DNA of 31,571 bases, from the NCBI GenBank assembly GCA_003445795.1, contig DMCN01000089.1, positions 26,164 through 57,734 on the forward strand, given 5' to 3'. The position numbers were made by a program, and so were the translations under genes. Below, in pieces: positions 1-7,653 of the stretch. The notes beneath the pieces were generated by a model. The model did not search any database. It had not been told where the DNA came from and was given only the letters and a program-made list of their open reading frames with translations. Positions within the stretch are counted from its first letter, which is position 1. Every line of letters begins with the position of its first letter. Source of the DNA: Gallionellaceae bacterium (GTDB lineage Bacteria > Pseudomonadota > Gammaproteobacteria > Burkholderiales > Gallionellaceae).

Positions 1-1
1 G

Positions 2-646
2 TGGGAGGCGGTCGAGGCGATCAACAACCTTTCCGAGCAGCCGCTGGTGGAGCGCAAGACAGGCGGGCAGAAGGGCGGCGGTACGACGCTCACCACGTAT
101 GGCCGCCGCGTGGTCGGCGCCTACCGCCGGCTGGAACAGGAACGCGAGCAGGTGCTGAAAAAATTGGCCGAAGTGATGGATGACTTCGATGAGTATTACC
201 ACGTGATCAGGAGATTCGATATGAAGACAAGTGCGCGCAACCAGTTTTTGGGGACGGTGAAAACCATCAAGACCGGGCCAATCAATGCCGAAGTGGTGCT
301 GGACATCGGCAGCGGCGACACGCTGGCGGCGGTGATCACCAACGAGAGTGTTGAGCATCTGGCGCTCAAGGTCGGCAGCGAGGCCTACGCGATGATCAAG
401 GCGCCCTGGGTGATCGTCACCACCTCCGACGGTTTCAAGACCAGCGCCCGCAACGAGTTGCGCGGCACAGTGGTGCGCTGCCAGGAAGGCGCGGTCAGCG
501 GCGAAGTCATCATCGAATTGTCCGGCGGCAAGACCGTGGCGGCCATCGTGACCAACGACAGCATCAAGTCGCTGGGGTTGAAAGAAGGGGTAAAGGCATG
601 TGCGCTGATCAAGGCATCGCACGTTATTCTCGCAGTCAATGCATAA
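2..646 (+). CDS. modE: Molybdate-responsive regulator ModE (5' truncated by window)
   Basis: The frame is open from the first bases, so the gene begins before the window. The visible part starts with WEAVEAINNLSEQPLVERKT, which matches the end of the ModE winged-helix DNA-binding domain, followed by a helical linker (RRVVGAYRRLEQERE). Two tandem Mop/TOBE molybdate-binding domains follow, each opening with TSARN and containing the G-(T)-V and A-V/I-V/I-TN-(D/E)-S signatures. ModE with molybdate represses mod operons and can activate molybdoenzyme genes. It sits directly upstream of modABC in the same direction, the standard arrangement. An internal ATG at 47 lies inside the linker and is not a real start. 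Identification is strong from the paired Mop domains and the neighbours; only the N-terminal region cannot be judged. Confidence 0.93.
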   Translation, partial: WEAVEAINNLSEQPLVERKTGGQKGGGTTLTTYGRRVVGAYRRLEQEREQVLKKLAEVMDDFDEYYHVIRRFDMKTSARNQFLGTVKTIKTGPINAEVVLDIGSGDTLAAVITNESVEHLALKVGSEAYAMIKAPWVIVTTSDGFKTSARNELRGTVVRCQEGAVSGEVIIELSGGKTVAAIVTNDSIKSLGLKEGVKACALIKASHVILAVNA

Positions 647-665
647 TGTAAAAAGGAGAGCAAAG

Positions 666-1421
666 ATGAAGTCGATCAGGTTTGGGTTGTTGGGCGCGCT
701 GTTGGCAACGATGGCGCAGGTGGCGAATGCAGGCGAAGTAACTGCCGCCGTGGCCGCCAATTTTACCGCACCGGTGCAGCAGATCGCCGAGCTGTTCCAG
801 AAGGAGACCGGTCACACGGTGAAGTTCAGCTTCGGTTCCAGCGGCAAGTTCTATTCGCAGATACAGAACGGTGCGCCGTATGACGTGTTCCTTGCCGCCG
901 ATGAGAAGAACCCCAAACTGTTGGAGCAGGAAGGATTGGCTGTCAAAGATTCGCGCTTCGTCTATGCACTGGGAACACTGGTGCTGTGGAGCGCTAAGCC
1001 CGGCTTCGTGGATAGCAAGGGCGCCGTGCTGGGCAAGGATGGTTTCAACAAGATCGCCTATGCCGATCCCAAGCTCGCGCCTTACGGTCTGGCTGCACAG
1101 GAGACTCTGCAAAAGATGAATCTGTGGGACAGGGTGCAGAGCAAACTGGTGACGGGCGAGAGCATCACCCAAACCTACCAGTTCGCCGCGACCGGCAATG
1201 CCGAGCTGGCGTTCATCGCGCTGGCGCAGATCACCAAGGATGGCAAGGTGACCGAGGGCTCGTGGTGGATCGTGCCGGCGGATATGTACAATCCCATCAA
1301 ACAAAGCGCGGTGCAGCTGAGTGCTGCGAAAGACCCGATTGCGGCCAGGGCGTTCATGGTCTTCCTGAAGAGCGAAAAGGCGCAGGTGATCATTCGCAGT
1401 TTCGGTTACGGGTTGCCGTAA
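666..1421 (+). CDS. modA: Molybdate ABC transporter, periplasmic binding protein ModA
   Basis: A 251-residue protein with a Sec signal peptide (MKSIRFGLLGALLATMAQVANA, likely cleaved after ANA), then the binding-protein fold. Family marks are TAAVAANFTAP near the mature N-terminus, the oxyanion-contact region FSFGSSGKFYSQIQNGAPYD, and FLAADEKNPKLLE. It captures molybdate or tungstate in the periplasm and delivers it to ModBC. An ATG at 639 in the same frame would add nine residues overlapping modE. I prefer ATG 666 because AAGGAG lies 6-8 bases upstream (about 653-658) and the signal peptide then begins normally. The gap of 125 bases before modB holds a palindromic repeat. The call is secure. 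Confidence 0.95.
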   Translation: MKSIRFGLLGALLATMAQVANAGEVTAAVAANFTAPVQQIAELFQKETGHTVKFSFGSSGKFYSQIQNGAPYDVFLAADEKNPKLLEQEGLAVKDSRFVYALGTLVLWSAKPGFVDSKGAVLGKDGFNKIAYADPKLAPYGLAAQETLQKMNLWDRVQSKLVTGESITQTYQFAATGNAELAFIALAQITKDGKVTEGSWWIVPADMYNPIKQSAVQLSAAKDPIAARAFMVFLKSEKAQVIIRSFGYGLP

Positions 1422-1438
1422 ATTTATTGTTTAAATTT

Positions 1439-1518
1439 CCGTTCGGGCTGAGCTTGTCGAAGCCTGTTGAAGTGTTCGGTGAATCCGTTCACATTTCGAC
1501 AAGCTCAATGCGAACGGA
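1439..1518. repeat. Palindromic repeat, family 1 (CCGTTCG...TTGTCGAAG), modA-modB gap
   Basis: Arm CCGTTCGGGCTGAGCTTGTC (1439-1458) is answered by TTCGACAAGCTCA with CGAACGG at 1495-1517, giving a long imperfect inverted repeat. The same motif recurs near 16828, 18175, 21097 and 22811. It fills most of the modA-modB gap, so the transcript would carry a large hairpin between the binding-protein gene and the permease gene. Such a hairpin could lower downstream expression or stabilise the modA message; that role is inference. Confidence 0.85.
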
Positions 1519-1546
1519 ATATTATTATCGCTGATACGAAAATACG

Positions 1547-2233
1547 ATGACCACCCTGGACCCCGCCGACATCCAAGCCGTCTGGCTCACCCTCAAGCTG
1601 GCGAGCGTAACTACTTGCCTCTTGCTGCTCATCGCCACGCCGCTGGCCTGGTGGCTGGCGCACAGCAGCAAGTGGTACAAGGGCGTGGTGGCGGCTGTGG
1701 TGGCGTTGCCGCTGGTGATCCCGCCGACGGTGCTGGGTTTCTATCTGCTGCTGCTGATGGGGCCGCACGGTGTGGTGGGTGAGCTGACCACCGCGCTGGG
1801 GTTGGGAAGATTGCCGTTCAGTTTCGCCGGACTGGTGGTCGGTTCGGTGCTGTTCTCGCTGCCCTTTGCGGTGCAGCCGATCCAGAACGCGTTCGAGGCC
1901 ATCGGCAACCGTCCGCTTGAAGTCGCGGCGACGTTGCGCGCGAATGTGTGGGATCGGTTCGTCAGCGTGGCACTGCCGCTGGCGCGCCCCGGTTTCCTCA
2001 CCGCGATCATCCTCGCCTTCGCGCACACGGTCGGCGAGTTCGGTGTGGTGCTGATGCTGGGCGGCAACATCCCCGGCGAGACGCGCGTGCTCTCGGTCTC
2101 CATCTACAACCATGTCGAGGCGATGGAGTATGGCCCGGCGCACTGGCTGGCGGGCGGCATGGTGTTGTTCTCCTTCATCGTGCTGCTCGGCTTGTATCTT
2201 GCGGGTAGCAGGTTCTCCAGGGTGGTGAAATGA
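1547..2233 (+). CDS. modB: Molybdate ABC transporter permease ModB
   Basis: A 228-residue inner-membrane permease with about five hydrophobic segments. The cytoplasmic EAA loop, which docks onto the ATPase, is visible as EVAATLRANVWDRFVSVALP (about residues 124-143), followed by LARPGFLTAIILAFAHTVGEFG, typical of ModB/CysT permeases. It forms the channel for molybdate passing from ModA. The length is normal for the family. The last four bases overlap the modC start (ATGA), indicating translational coupling. No strong ribosome-binding site is obvious before ATG 1547 (ACGAAAATACG), so expression may depend on the upstream transcript context. Confidence 0.94.
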   Translation: MTTLDPADIQAVWLTLKLASVTTCLLLLIATPLAWWLAHSSKWYKGVVAAVVALPLVIPPTVLGFYLLLLMGPHGVVGELTTALGLGRLPFSFAGLVVGSVLFSLPFAVQPIQNAFEAIGNRPLEVAATLRANVWDRFVSVALPLARPGFLTAIILAFAHTVGEFGVVLMLGGNIPGETRVLSVSIYNHVEAMEYGPAHWLAGGMVLFSFIVLLGLYLAGSRFSRVVK

Positions 2234-3303
2234 GCGACATCCGCGCCCACTTCCGGATGCAGTTGGACAGCTTCTCGCTGGACGCAAGTTTCATCGCGCC
2301 AGCAGTCGGTGTCACCGCCCTGTTCGGCCCTTCTGGTTCCGGCAAAACCACATTGCTGCGATGTATCGCGGGACTGGAGCGTGCTGTTGGTACGCTTCAG
2401 GTGCATGGCGAGACTTGGCAGAACGACACCGATTTCATGCCGGTACACAAACGCCCGTTGGGTTACGTGTTCCAGGAAGCCAGCTTGTTCCCGCACCTGT
2501 CGGTGCGCGCCAATCTGGAATACGGTTTCAAACGCATCGCCCCTGCCGAGCGCAAAGTGCCGCTGGAGCAGGTGGTGGAATGGCTGGGCCTGAGCCGACT
2601 CATCGAGCGCAAAGACCCGGCACTGCTCTCCGGCGGCGAACGCCAGCGCGTCGCCATCGGTCGCGCGCTGCTTACCAGCCCGCGTATCCTGCTGATGGAT
2701 GAGCCGCTCTCCGCACTCGACAGCAACAGCAAGCAGGAGATATTGCCGTATCTGGAGCGACTGCATCGCGAACTGAACATCCCGGTACTCTACGTGAGTC
2801 ATGCGATGGACGAGGTGGCAAGGCTGGCAGACCATCTGGTATTGTTGGAAAAAGGCCGCGTCATCGCCAGCGGCGAACTGCACGAAACGCTCGCGCGGCT
2901 CGACCTGCCCACCGCGCATTTCGACGATGCGGGTGCGGTGATCGAAGCGGCGGTGGCGCAGCAGGATGAGAAGTATCATTTGACCCGGCTGGATTTCGGC
3001 GGTGGTCAGTTATGGGTGAGCAAGGTGGAGCAGCCCTTCGGCACGACGGTGCGCGCCCGCGTGCTGGCGCGCGATGTGAGTATCGCCACGCAGGCACCGC
3101 AGGGGTCGAGCATCAACAACATCCTCAATGCGCGCATCGAGGAGATTCGCGACGAAGGGCCGGACAAGGTGGTGGTGCTGATGAAGGTGGGCGAGTCGCA
3201 GAGGCTGCTGGCGCGCATCACCCGCCGTTCGCGCGATCATCTTGGCCTGGTTGCCGGAATGTTTGTGTGCGCGCAGGTGAAGAGTGTCGCCTTGATGAAT
3301 TGA
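2230..3303 (+). CDS. modC: Molybdate ABC transporter ATP-binding protein ModC
   Basis: A 357-residue cytoplasmic ATPase that powers molybdate import. Walker A is GPSGSGKT at residues 33-40, the ABC signature is LSGGERQRVAIGRALL, and Walker B is RILLMDEPLSALD, followed by the switch His in YVSHAMDE. The C-terminal part (about 285-357) is a Mop/TOBE domain (GSSINNILNARIEEI...LLARITRRS), the hallmark of ModC among ABC ATPases. The start overlaps the modB stop by four bases. The length is standard for ModC. Confidence is high from the domain order and the operon. Confidence 0.95.
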   Translation: MSDIRAHFRMQLDSFSLDASFIAPAVGVTALFGPSGSGKTTLLRCIAGLERAVGTLQVHGETWQNDTDFMPVHKRPLGYVFQEASLFPHLSVRANLEYGFKRIAPAERKVPLEQVVEWLGLSRLIERKDPALLSGGERQRVAIGRALLTSPRILLMDEPLSALDSNSKQEILPYLERLHRELNIPVLYVSHAMDEVARLADHLVLLEKGRVIASGELHETLARLDLPTAHFDDAGAVIEAAVAQQDEKYHLTRLDFGGGQLWVSKVEQPFGTTVRARVLARDVSIATQAPQGSSINNILNARIEEIRDEGPDKVVVLMKVGESQRLLARITRRSRDHLGLVAGMFVCAQVKSVALMN

Positions 3304-3320
3304 TGGATCACGGAGTTTGA

Positions 3321-3770
3321 ATGATGACTGAGATCGGTTTCGCCACTGCCGCCGACCTGCCTTACATGGCCGACCTGCTCGCCGAGCTGTTCGCGCTGGA
3401 GAGCGATTTCAAGCCGGATCGCCAAAAACAGATTAGCGGCCTGCGCACCATCCTCGATGAGCCCGAGCTGGGAAAACTGTTCGTGCTGCGCGTGGACGGC
3501 AAGGTGGCGGGTATGGCCAATGCGCTGTTCACCATCAGCACGGCGGAAGGCGGGCGCGCCTTGCTGCTGGAAGATGTGATCGTCAGCCGTGAATATCGCG
3601 GCGGCGGGTTGGGGCGGCAACTGGTCGAGCATGTACTGCACTGGGCCAAGCTGCGCGGCATCGTGCGCATCACCCTGCTGGCCGACCGCAACAACCAGGC
3701 CGCACAGGCGTTCTACCGCAAGCTCGGTTTCGGCGATTCGAACATGACCGTGCTGCGCAAGATGCTGTAG
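3321..3770 (+). CDS. GNAT-family N-acetyltransferase
   Basis: A 149-residue protein with the GNAT fold. The acetyl-CoA-binding motif A is seen as LEDVIVSREYRGGGLGRQLVEHVL (about residues 91-114; R/Q-x-x-G-x-G/A is RGGGLG). Motif B-like residues follow in LADRNNQAAQAFYRKLGF, the usual C-terminal strand and helix. The substrate cannot be told from sequence. It starts 17 bases after modC and is probably transcribed with the mod genes; the same modC-GNAT neighbourhood may mean an accessory role, but this is a guess. Two adjacent ATGs (3321, 3324) make the exact start uncertain by one codon. Confidence 0.85.
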   Translation: MMTEIGFATAADLPYMADLLAELFALESDFKPDRQKQISGLRTILDEPELGKLFVLRVDGKVAGMANALFTISTAEGGRALLLEDVIVSREYRGGGLGRQLVEHVLHWAKLRGIVRITLLADRNNQAAQAFYRKLGFGDSNMTVLRKML

Positions 3771-3913
3771 CGCGGATACAACAGCACACGTAACCGGGCT
3801 TTTCCTGCCGCCGCTACACTTCGAACGCACGGCCTTGTTTCCATGGCGAATGTATCTGCCAGCCATTGCTGCCCCGTCCCCAACACTTGTCCTGCTGCAT
3901 CTGCGCGGGTCGC

Positions 3914-3930
3914 TGCGACAAAATGTCGCA
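3914..3930. promoter_or_regulatory. Perfect 17-bp dyad resembling a RegR/PrrA redox-regulator box
   Basis: TGCGACA-AAA-TGTCGCA is a perfect inverted repeat (7-bp arms, 3-bp centre) in the 254-base gap before the ABC/NosL gene block. On the minus strand it reads GCGACATTTTGTCGC, which fits the RegR-box consensus GNGRCRTTNNGNCGC described for the RegSR/PrrBA redox two-component systems. It sits about 95 bases before the first gene (4025). Binding and regulation are inference. Confidence 0.45.
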
Positions 3931-4024
3931 CCCGTTGCGCGGGGGAATGCACGACAATCGGCACATCGTTCGATACAGATGAATATCCAGCACGGAACAC
4001 GGTTCCAGGTTCGGTGCGCTGCAC

Positions 4025-4360
4025 ATGCATTCGAGAAGATCACATTACGCTTTCGCCTTCTTCGCCCTCTGTCTGGCGTTGTTCCTGCTCACCTTCGCTG
4101 ATGCTGCCCTCCGGCGCGCGGGGAGTGCAAATGCGCTGGCGGCAAACGAACGGCTGGTGGCGCAACTGGGCCTGACCGACCTGTGCCTGTTCACCGAAGC
4201 GCGCTACACACGTCATCCGTCGCAGGCCGATCTGCAAAGCGCGTTCCAGGACCATCCGCTCGCATTCGAACACTTCCCCAGCGGCTCACTATTGCCGCCG
4301 CCGCGTAACCTCACCGCCGCCTATGCAAATCTGGATCGCAAAACAAAAAGCGCTGATTGA
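4025..4360 (+). CDS. Small secreted or membrane-anchored protein of the ABC/NosL cluster
   Basis: A 111-residue protein of unrecognised family. An N-terminal hydrophobic stretch (about residues 8-28, YAFAFFALCLALFLLTFADA) can serve as a signal peptide or single membrane anchor. The rest is short and His/Pro-containing, with a single mature Cys (DLCLFTEARYTRHPS) and a Pro-rich end (GSLLPPPRN). It overlaps the next gene by 38 bases, so it is translationally linked with the permease. The ribosome-binding site is weak. A periplasmic accessory role to the transporter or to metal handling is possible, but only context suggests it. Confidence 0.7.
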   Translation: MHSRRSHYAFAFFALCLALFLLTFADAALRRAGSANALAANERLVAQLGLTDLCLFTEARYTRHPSQADLQSAFQDHPLAFEHFPSGSLLPPPRNLTAAYANLDRKTKSAD

Positions 4361-5474
4361 TTTCACGCTGTCATCGCTGGCGCGGCGCAAGCTGAAGAAC
4401 CTAGGACTGCTGCTGGTCTATACCGTCATCGTGTTCCTGCTCGCCTCGGTGATGCTGTATACGCACGCATTGCGCCACGAAGCGGCGCAGGTGCTGAAGA
4501 ACTCGCCCGAGGTCATCGTGCAGCGCATGGTCGCCGGTCGGCATGACCTGATCCCGCCCAGATATCTGGAAAAGCTCGGACGCATCCGCGGCGTGCAGCA
4601 TAATGAAGGGCGCTTGTGGGGCTACTTCTACGACAACGTGGTCAGCGCCAATTACACCCTGATGGCGCCGTCGCAGGAATCGCACGGGTTTGGACAGGTC
4701 GCCGACGGCAAGATCGTGATCGGTGCCGCCGTTGCGCGCGAGCGCGGTCTGGCACCGGGCAATCTGATCTCCTTCCGTTCCTACACCGGCAAACTGTTCG
4801 TCTTCACCGTGGCAGCGGTGCTGCCGCATGAGGCGGAACTGGTGAGCGCCGATCTGCTGCTGCTCAGCGAAGCCGATTTCCGCGCCTTCTTCGACATCCC
4901 CGCCGGGTACTACAACGACATCGCGCTGTCGGTGGCCAATCCGCAGGAAGTGCGCAACATCGCGGGCAAGATCTCCGAAGCACTGCCCGATGCGCGCATC
5001 ATCCTGCGCGAGGAAGTGCTGCGCACCTATGAATCCATCTTCAACTGGCGCGAGGGCATCGTGCTGGTGTTGCTCTCCGGCAGCATCCTCGCCTTCGCCA
5101 TTTTCGCCTGGGAGAAAGCCTCCGGCCTTTCCGCCGAAGAGAAACGCGAGATCGGCATCCTCAAAGCGATCGGCTGGGAGACCGGCGACGTGCTCAAGAT
5201 GAAATTCTGGGAAGGTGCGCTGGTCTCGCTCGCCGCGTTCCTGCTCGGCTATGTCGCCGCTTATCTGCATGTGTTCCATTTCTCGGCCGCGCTGTTCGAG
5301 CCGGTGCTGAAAGGCTGGTCGGTGCTGTATCCGCGCTTCGAACTGGTACCGGTGGTGGACGGTTTCCAGATCGTCACGCTGTTCTTCTTCACCGTCTTCC
5401 CCTACACGGTGGCGACCATCGTGCCGATCTGGCGCGCGGCCATCACCGATCCGGATGCGGTGATGCGGGGCTGA
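4323..5474 (+). CDS. ABC transporter permease, FtsX/MacB type
   Basis: A 383-residue inner-membrane protein with the MacB/FtsX topology. One membrane segment lies near the N-terminus (LGLLLVYTVIVFLLASVMLYT, about 29-49), followed by a periplasmic domain of about 200 residues. Three segments lie in the C-terminal part (IVLVLLSGSILAFAIFAW; ALVSLAAFLLGYVAAYLHV; IVTLFFFTVFPYTVATIVPIW). The cytoplasmic coupling helix EEKREIGILKAIGWETGDVLKM is characteristic of this family. It pairs with the ATPase beginning two bases after its stop. FtsX-type permeases usually act as mechanotransmitters or lipoprotein/efflux machines rather than classical importers. Here the NosL neighbours suggest a link to metal-centre assembly. 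Confidence 0.9.
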   Translation: MQIWIAKQKALIDFTLSSLARRKLKNLGLLLVYTVIVFLLASVMLYTHALRHEAAQVLKNSPEVIVQRMVAGRHDLIPPRYLEKLGRIRGVQHNEGRLWGYFYDNVVSANYTLMAPSQESHGFGQVADGKIVIGAAVARERGLAPGNLISFRSYTGKLFVFTVAAVLPHEAELVSADLLLLSEADFRAFFDIPAGYYNDIALSVANPQEVRNIAGKISEALPDARIILREEVLRTYESIFNWREGIVLVLLSGSILAFAIFAWEKASGLSAEEKREIGILKAIGWETGDVLKMKFWEGALVSLAAFLLGYVAAYLHVFHFSAALFEPVLKGWSVLYPRFELVPVVDGFQIVTLFFFTVFPYTVATIVPIWRAAITDPDAVMRG

Positions 5475-5475
5475 C

Positions 5476-6156
5476 ATGATCAAACTGACCGACATCCGCA
5501 AGGCATACCACCAGGGCCAGCACAACGAGTTGTGGGCGCTCAACGGTATCGACCTCACCATCGAAGCGAACAAGGTGACCGCGTTGAGCGGCCCCAGCGG
5601 TTCGGGCAAGAGCACGCTGCTGACCCTCATCGGCTGCATGGCGCGGCCCACCAGCGGGCGCGTGCAACTGGGTGAGCGCGACATCTCCGGATTGCCGGAA
5701 CGTTTTCTCACCGACATCCGTCGCAAGACATTTGGCTTCGTGTTCCAACAGTTCAATCTGATCTCGGGACTTTCCGCGCGCGACAACGTCATGCTGCCCG
5801 CCTATCCGCTCGGCGGCGATTGGCGTGCGTTGCACGCGCGCGCCGATGCGCTGCTCGATTCGTTGAAGCTCGGCCAGCGCCGTGATGCGCGTGTCGAATG
5901 GCTGTCCGGCGGCGAGCGGCAGCGTGTCGCCATCGCGCGTGCGCTCATCAACGATCCGCAGGTGCTGATCGCAGACGAGCCGACTGCCAACCTCGATACT
6001 GCGCTATCGCGCGAGTTCATGGAGATACTGGAAAGCCTCAAGCAACAGGGCAAGACCATCATCCTGACCAGCCATGACCCGCTGGTCGTCGAATCGAACG
6101 TGGTCGACCGCGTGGTGTATCTGCGCGACGGGCATCTGGTGGAGGCCGAAAGATAA
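5476..6156 (+). CDS. ABC transporter ATP-binding protein (LolD/MacB-like)
   Basis: A 226-residue ATPase. Walker A GPSGSGKS is at about residues 39-46, the Q-loop is in FGFVFQQFNLISGLSARDNV, the signature LSGGERQRVAIARAL and Walker B VLIADEPTANLD follow, and the switch His is in ILTSHDP. The insert and overall length match the LolD/MacB/FtsE group that partners FtsX-type permeases, consistent with the gene just upstream. Its stop overlaps the next start by one base. The energised function is export or conformational signalling across the inner membrane; the cargo is not evident. Confidence 0.92.
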   Translation: MIKLTDIRKAYHQGQHNELWALNGIDLTIEANKVTALSGPSGSGKSTLLTLIGCMARPTSGRVQLGERDISGLPERFLTDIRRKTFGFVFQQFNLISGLSARDNVMLPAYPLGGDWRALHARADALLDSLKLGQRRDARVEWLSGGERQRVAIARALINDPQVLIADEPTANLDTALSREFMEILESLKQQGKTIILTSHDPLVVESNVVDRVVYLRDGHLVEAER

Positions 6157-7157
6157 TGCTGTTCCAGCCCGCCATCATCGCGTTGTTGCTGGCGTCCGCC
6201 GTCAGCGTGCTGCTGCTCGTCGCGGCCACGCCCTACGCCTGGCAACTGGTGCGGCGCTGGGATATTGCCAGCGGTTCGGAGCTGCAATTGCGTCTGGAGC
6301 GGCGCACCTATCTGATGTCGACCCTGCTCAGCTTCGTCTTCGCCACGCAATTGGTCGCGCTGCTGCTGTTCGTGTTCAAAGCCGACAAGATGGCGGTGAT
6401 GTTCGTCGGCGCGATGTGCGCGGTGGGCACGCTCAACGCGAATGCTTACGGCTTCCCCGCGCTGCTTGCGCAGATCGCTGTGTTCTTCATGGCGGCGGTG
6501 TGGCTGGTGCTCAACCATGCCGACAGCCGCGCTTACGACTATCCGCTGGTGCGCGTGAAGTACCGTTTGCTGATGGGCATCCTGCCCTTCGTGTTGCTCG
6601 CCTTCGCGCTGCAACTCATGTATTTCCTCAACCTCAAGGCCGACATCATCACCTCCTGTTGCGGCAGTCTGTTCTCAAGCGATGCGCAGACGCTGGTCTC
6701 TGATGCCTCGGCATTACCACCGCAACAAGGGTTGTGGCTTTTCTACGGTGCGCTGCTGACGGTCATCGCGGTCGCCGTGCTGCATGCGCGCAAGTTGCGC
6801 GCCGCCTATGTTGTCGCCGCCGCTTCTGCCGCCGCCTTCGTCGCCGCGCTCACAGGAATCTTGTCGTTCGTCTCGCTGTATGTGTACGAACACCCGCACC
6901 ACCATTGCCCGTTCTGCCTGCTCAAGCCCGAGTACGACTACCAGGGCTACTGGCTGTATCTGCCGCTGTTCGCCGCGACCGCCGCCGGGTTGGGCGTCGG
7001 CGCGATACAACCGTTCGCACGCGTGCCCAGTCTCGCCGCAATCGTGCCGCAGATGTCGCGGCGGTTGGCGTGGATCGCGGCGCTGGGCTTTGCTTTGTTT
7101 GCTGCGGTGGCGACGTTCATGGTCGCCGATTCGAATCTGATCTTGTTGAAGGACTGA
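6156..7157 (+). CDS. Polytopic membrane protein with a CC...HPHHHCPFC motif
   Basis: A 333-residue protein with about eight hydrophobic segments (near 5-27, 53-74, 79-96, 102-120, 136-157, 192-210, 216-244, 264-284 and 303-322). Between segments lie two potential metal sites: a Cys pair (C168, C169 in TSCCGSLF) and the cluster H246-P-H-H-H-C251-P-F-C254 followed by LLKPEYDYQGYW. The clustered His and Cys suggest metal binding, plausibly copper, given two NosL-like genes downstream. It is embedded between the ATPase (1-base overlap) and a thioredoxin-like gene (1-base gap). I do not recognise a named family. A role as an additional subunit of the transporter or as a metal donor is inference. 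Confidence 0.85.
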   Translation: MLFQPAIIALLLASAVSVLLLVAATPYAWQLVRRWDIASGSELQLRLERRTYLMSTLLSFVFATQLVALLLFVFKADKMAVMFVGAMCAVGTLNANAYGFPALLAQIAVFFMAAVWLVLNHADSRAYDYPLVRVKYRLLMGILPFVLLAFALQLMYFLNLKADIITSCCGSLFSSDAQTLVSDASALPPQQGLWLFYGALLTVIAVAVLHARKLRAAYVVAAASAAAFVAALTGILSFVSLYVYEHPHHHCPFCLLKPEYDYQGYWLYLPLFAATAAGLGVGAIQPFARVPSLAAIVPQMSRRLAWIAALGFALFAAVATFMVADSNLILLKD

Positions 7158-7158
7158 G

Positions 7159-7653
7159 ATGTTGCGTTCCCTGTTCCTGCTGACTTTTCTGCTGCTCGCC
7201 GCCTGCGATAGCGCGCCAAAACTGAACACCGGCAGCGTCGCACCGGCTTTCACCACTATATATATGGACGGCACGGCGGCGCGCTTTCCCGAGGATTTTC
7301 GCGGCAAGCCGGTGGTCATCCGTTTTTGGGCCGACTGGTGCCGTTTCTGCGAGGGCGAGATGAAAGCCATCGAGCAGGTCTACCAGCGCAGGCGCGAGCA
7401 GGGGCTGCAGATACTTGCGGTGAACGCGGGACAGGACAAGGCGACCATCGCGGCCTTCATGCAGAAGATCGGCGCGACCTATCCGGCACTGCTCGACGAG
7501 GGCTCTGCCATCACCCGCTCCTACGGCGTGGTCGGTCTGCCGACGACATATTTTGTCGGTGCCGACGGCATCATCAAGGCCAAGGTGGTGGGCGAGTCCG
7601 ATGCGGTCACTTTCGAGAAACTTGCCGTGGAGTTGCTCCATGCAGCACGCTAA
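7159..7653 (+). CDS. TlpA-like thioredoxin-fold lipoprotein
   Basis: A 164-residue protein with a lipoprotein signal peptide (lipobox LAAC, Cys16) and a thioredoxin fold. The redox centre is WADWCRFCEGEM, giving a CxxC (C-R-F-C) pair; the cis-proline is in VVGLPTTYFV. Members of the TlpA/ResA group reduce Cys ligands on periplasmic metalloproteins such as cytochrome c or the Cu(A) site. In this cluster it could keep Cys ligands of the NosL-like proteins, or of a target copper enzyme, reduced. The following gene overlaps its end by 14 bases. The identity is clear; the specific client is not. Confidence 0.9.
   Translation: MLRSLFLLTFLLLAACDSAPKLNTGSVAPAFTTIYMDGTAARFPEDFRGKPVVIRFWADWCRFCEGEMKAIEQVYQRRREQGLQILAVNAGQDKATIAAFMQKIGATYPALLDEGSAITRSYGVVGLPTTYFVGADGIIKAKVVGESDAVTFEKLAVELLHAAR

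Noticed and set aside
622..650. ModE binding site before modA
   Set aside because: CGTTAT and ATAATG are present but do not form the expected spaced palindrome, and the segment is inside the end of modE.
4401..5792. 463-codon open frame on the minus strand opposite the FtsX/ATPase genes
   Set aside because: It is antisense to two clear ABC transporter genes, and its protein is low-complexity with no recognisable domain, the usual result of high GC codon use.
7553..7640. Upstream start for the SafE-like gene
   Set aside because: It would extend 87 bases into the TlpA-like gene and add an Arg/Ser/Trp-rich out-of-frame translation; ATG 7640 gives a normal N-terminus.
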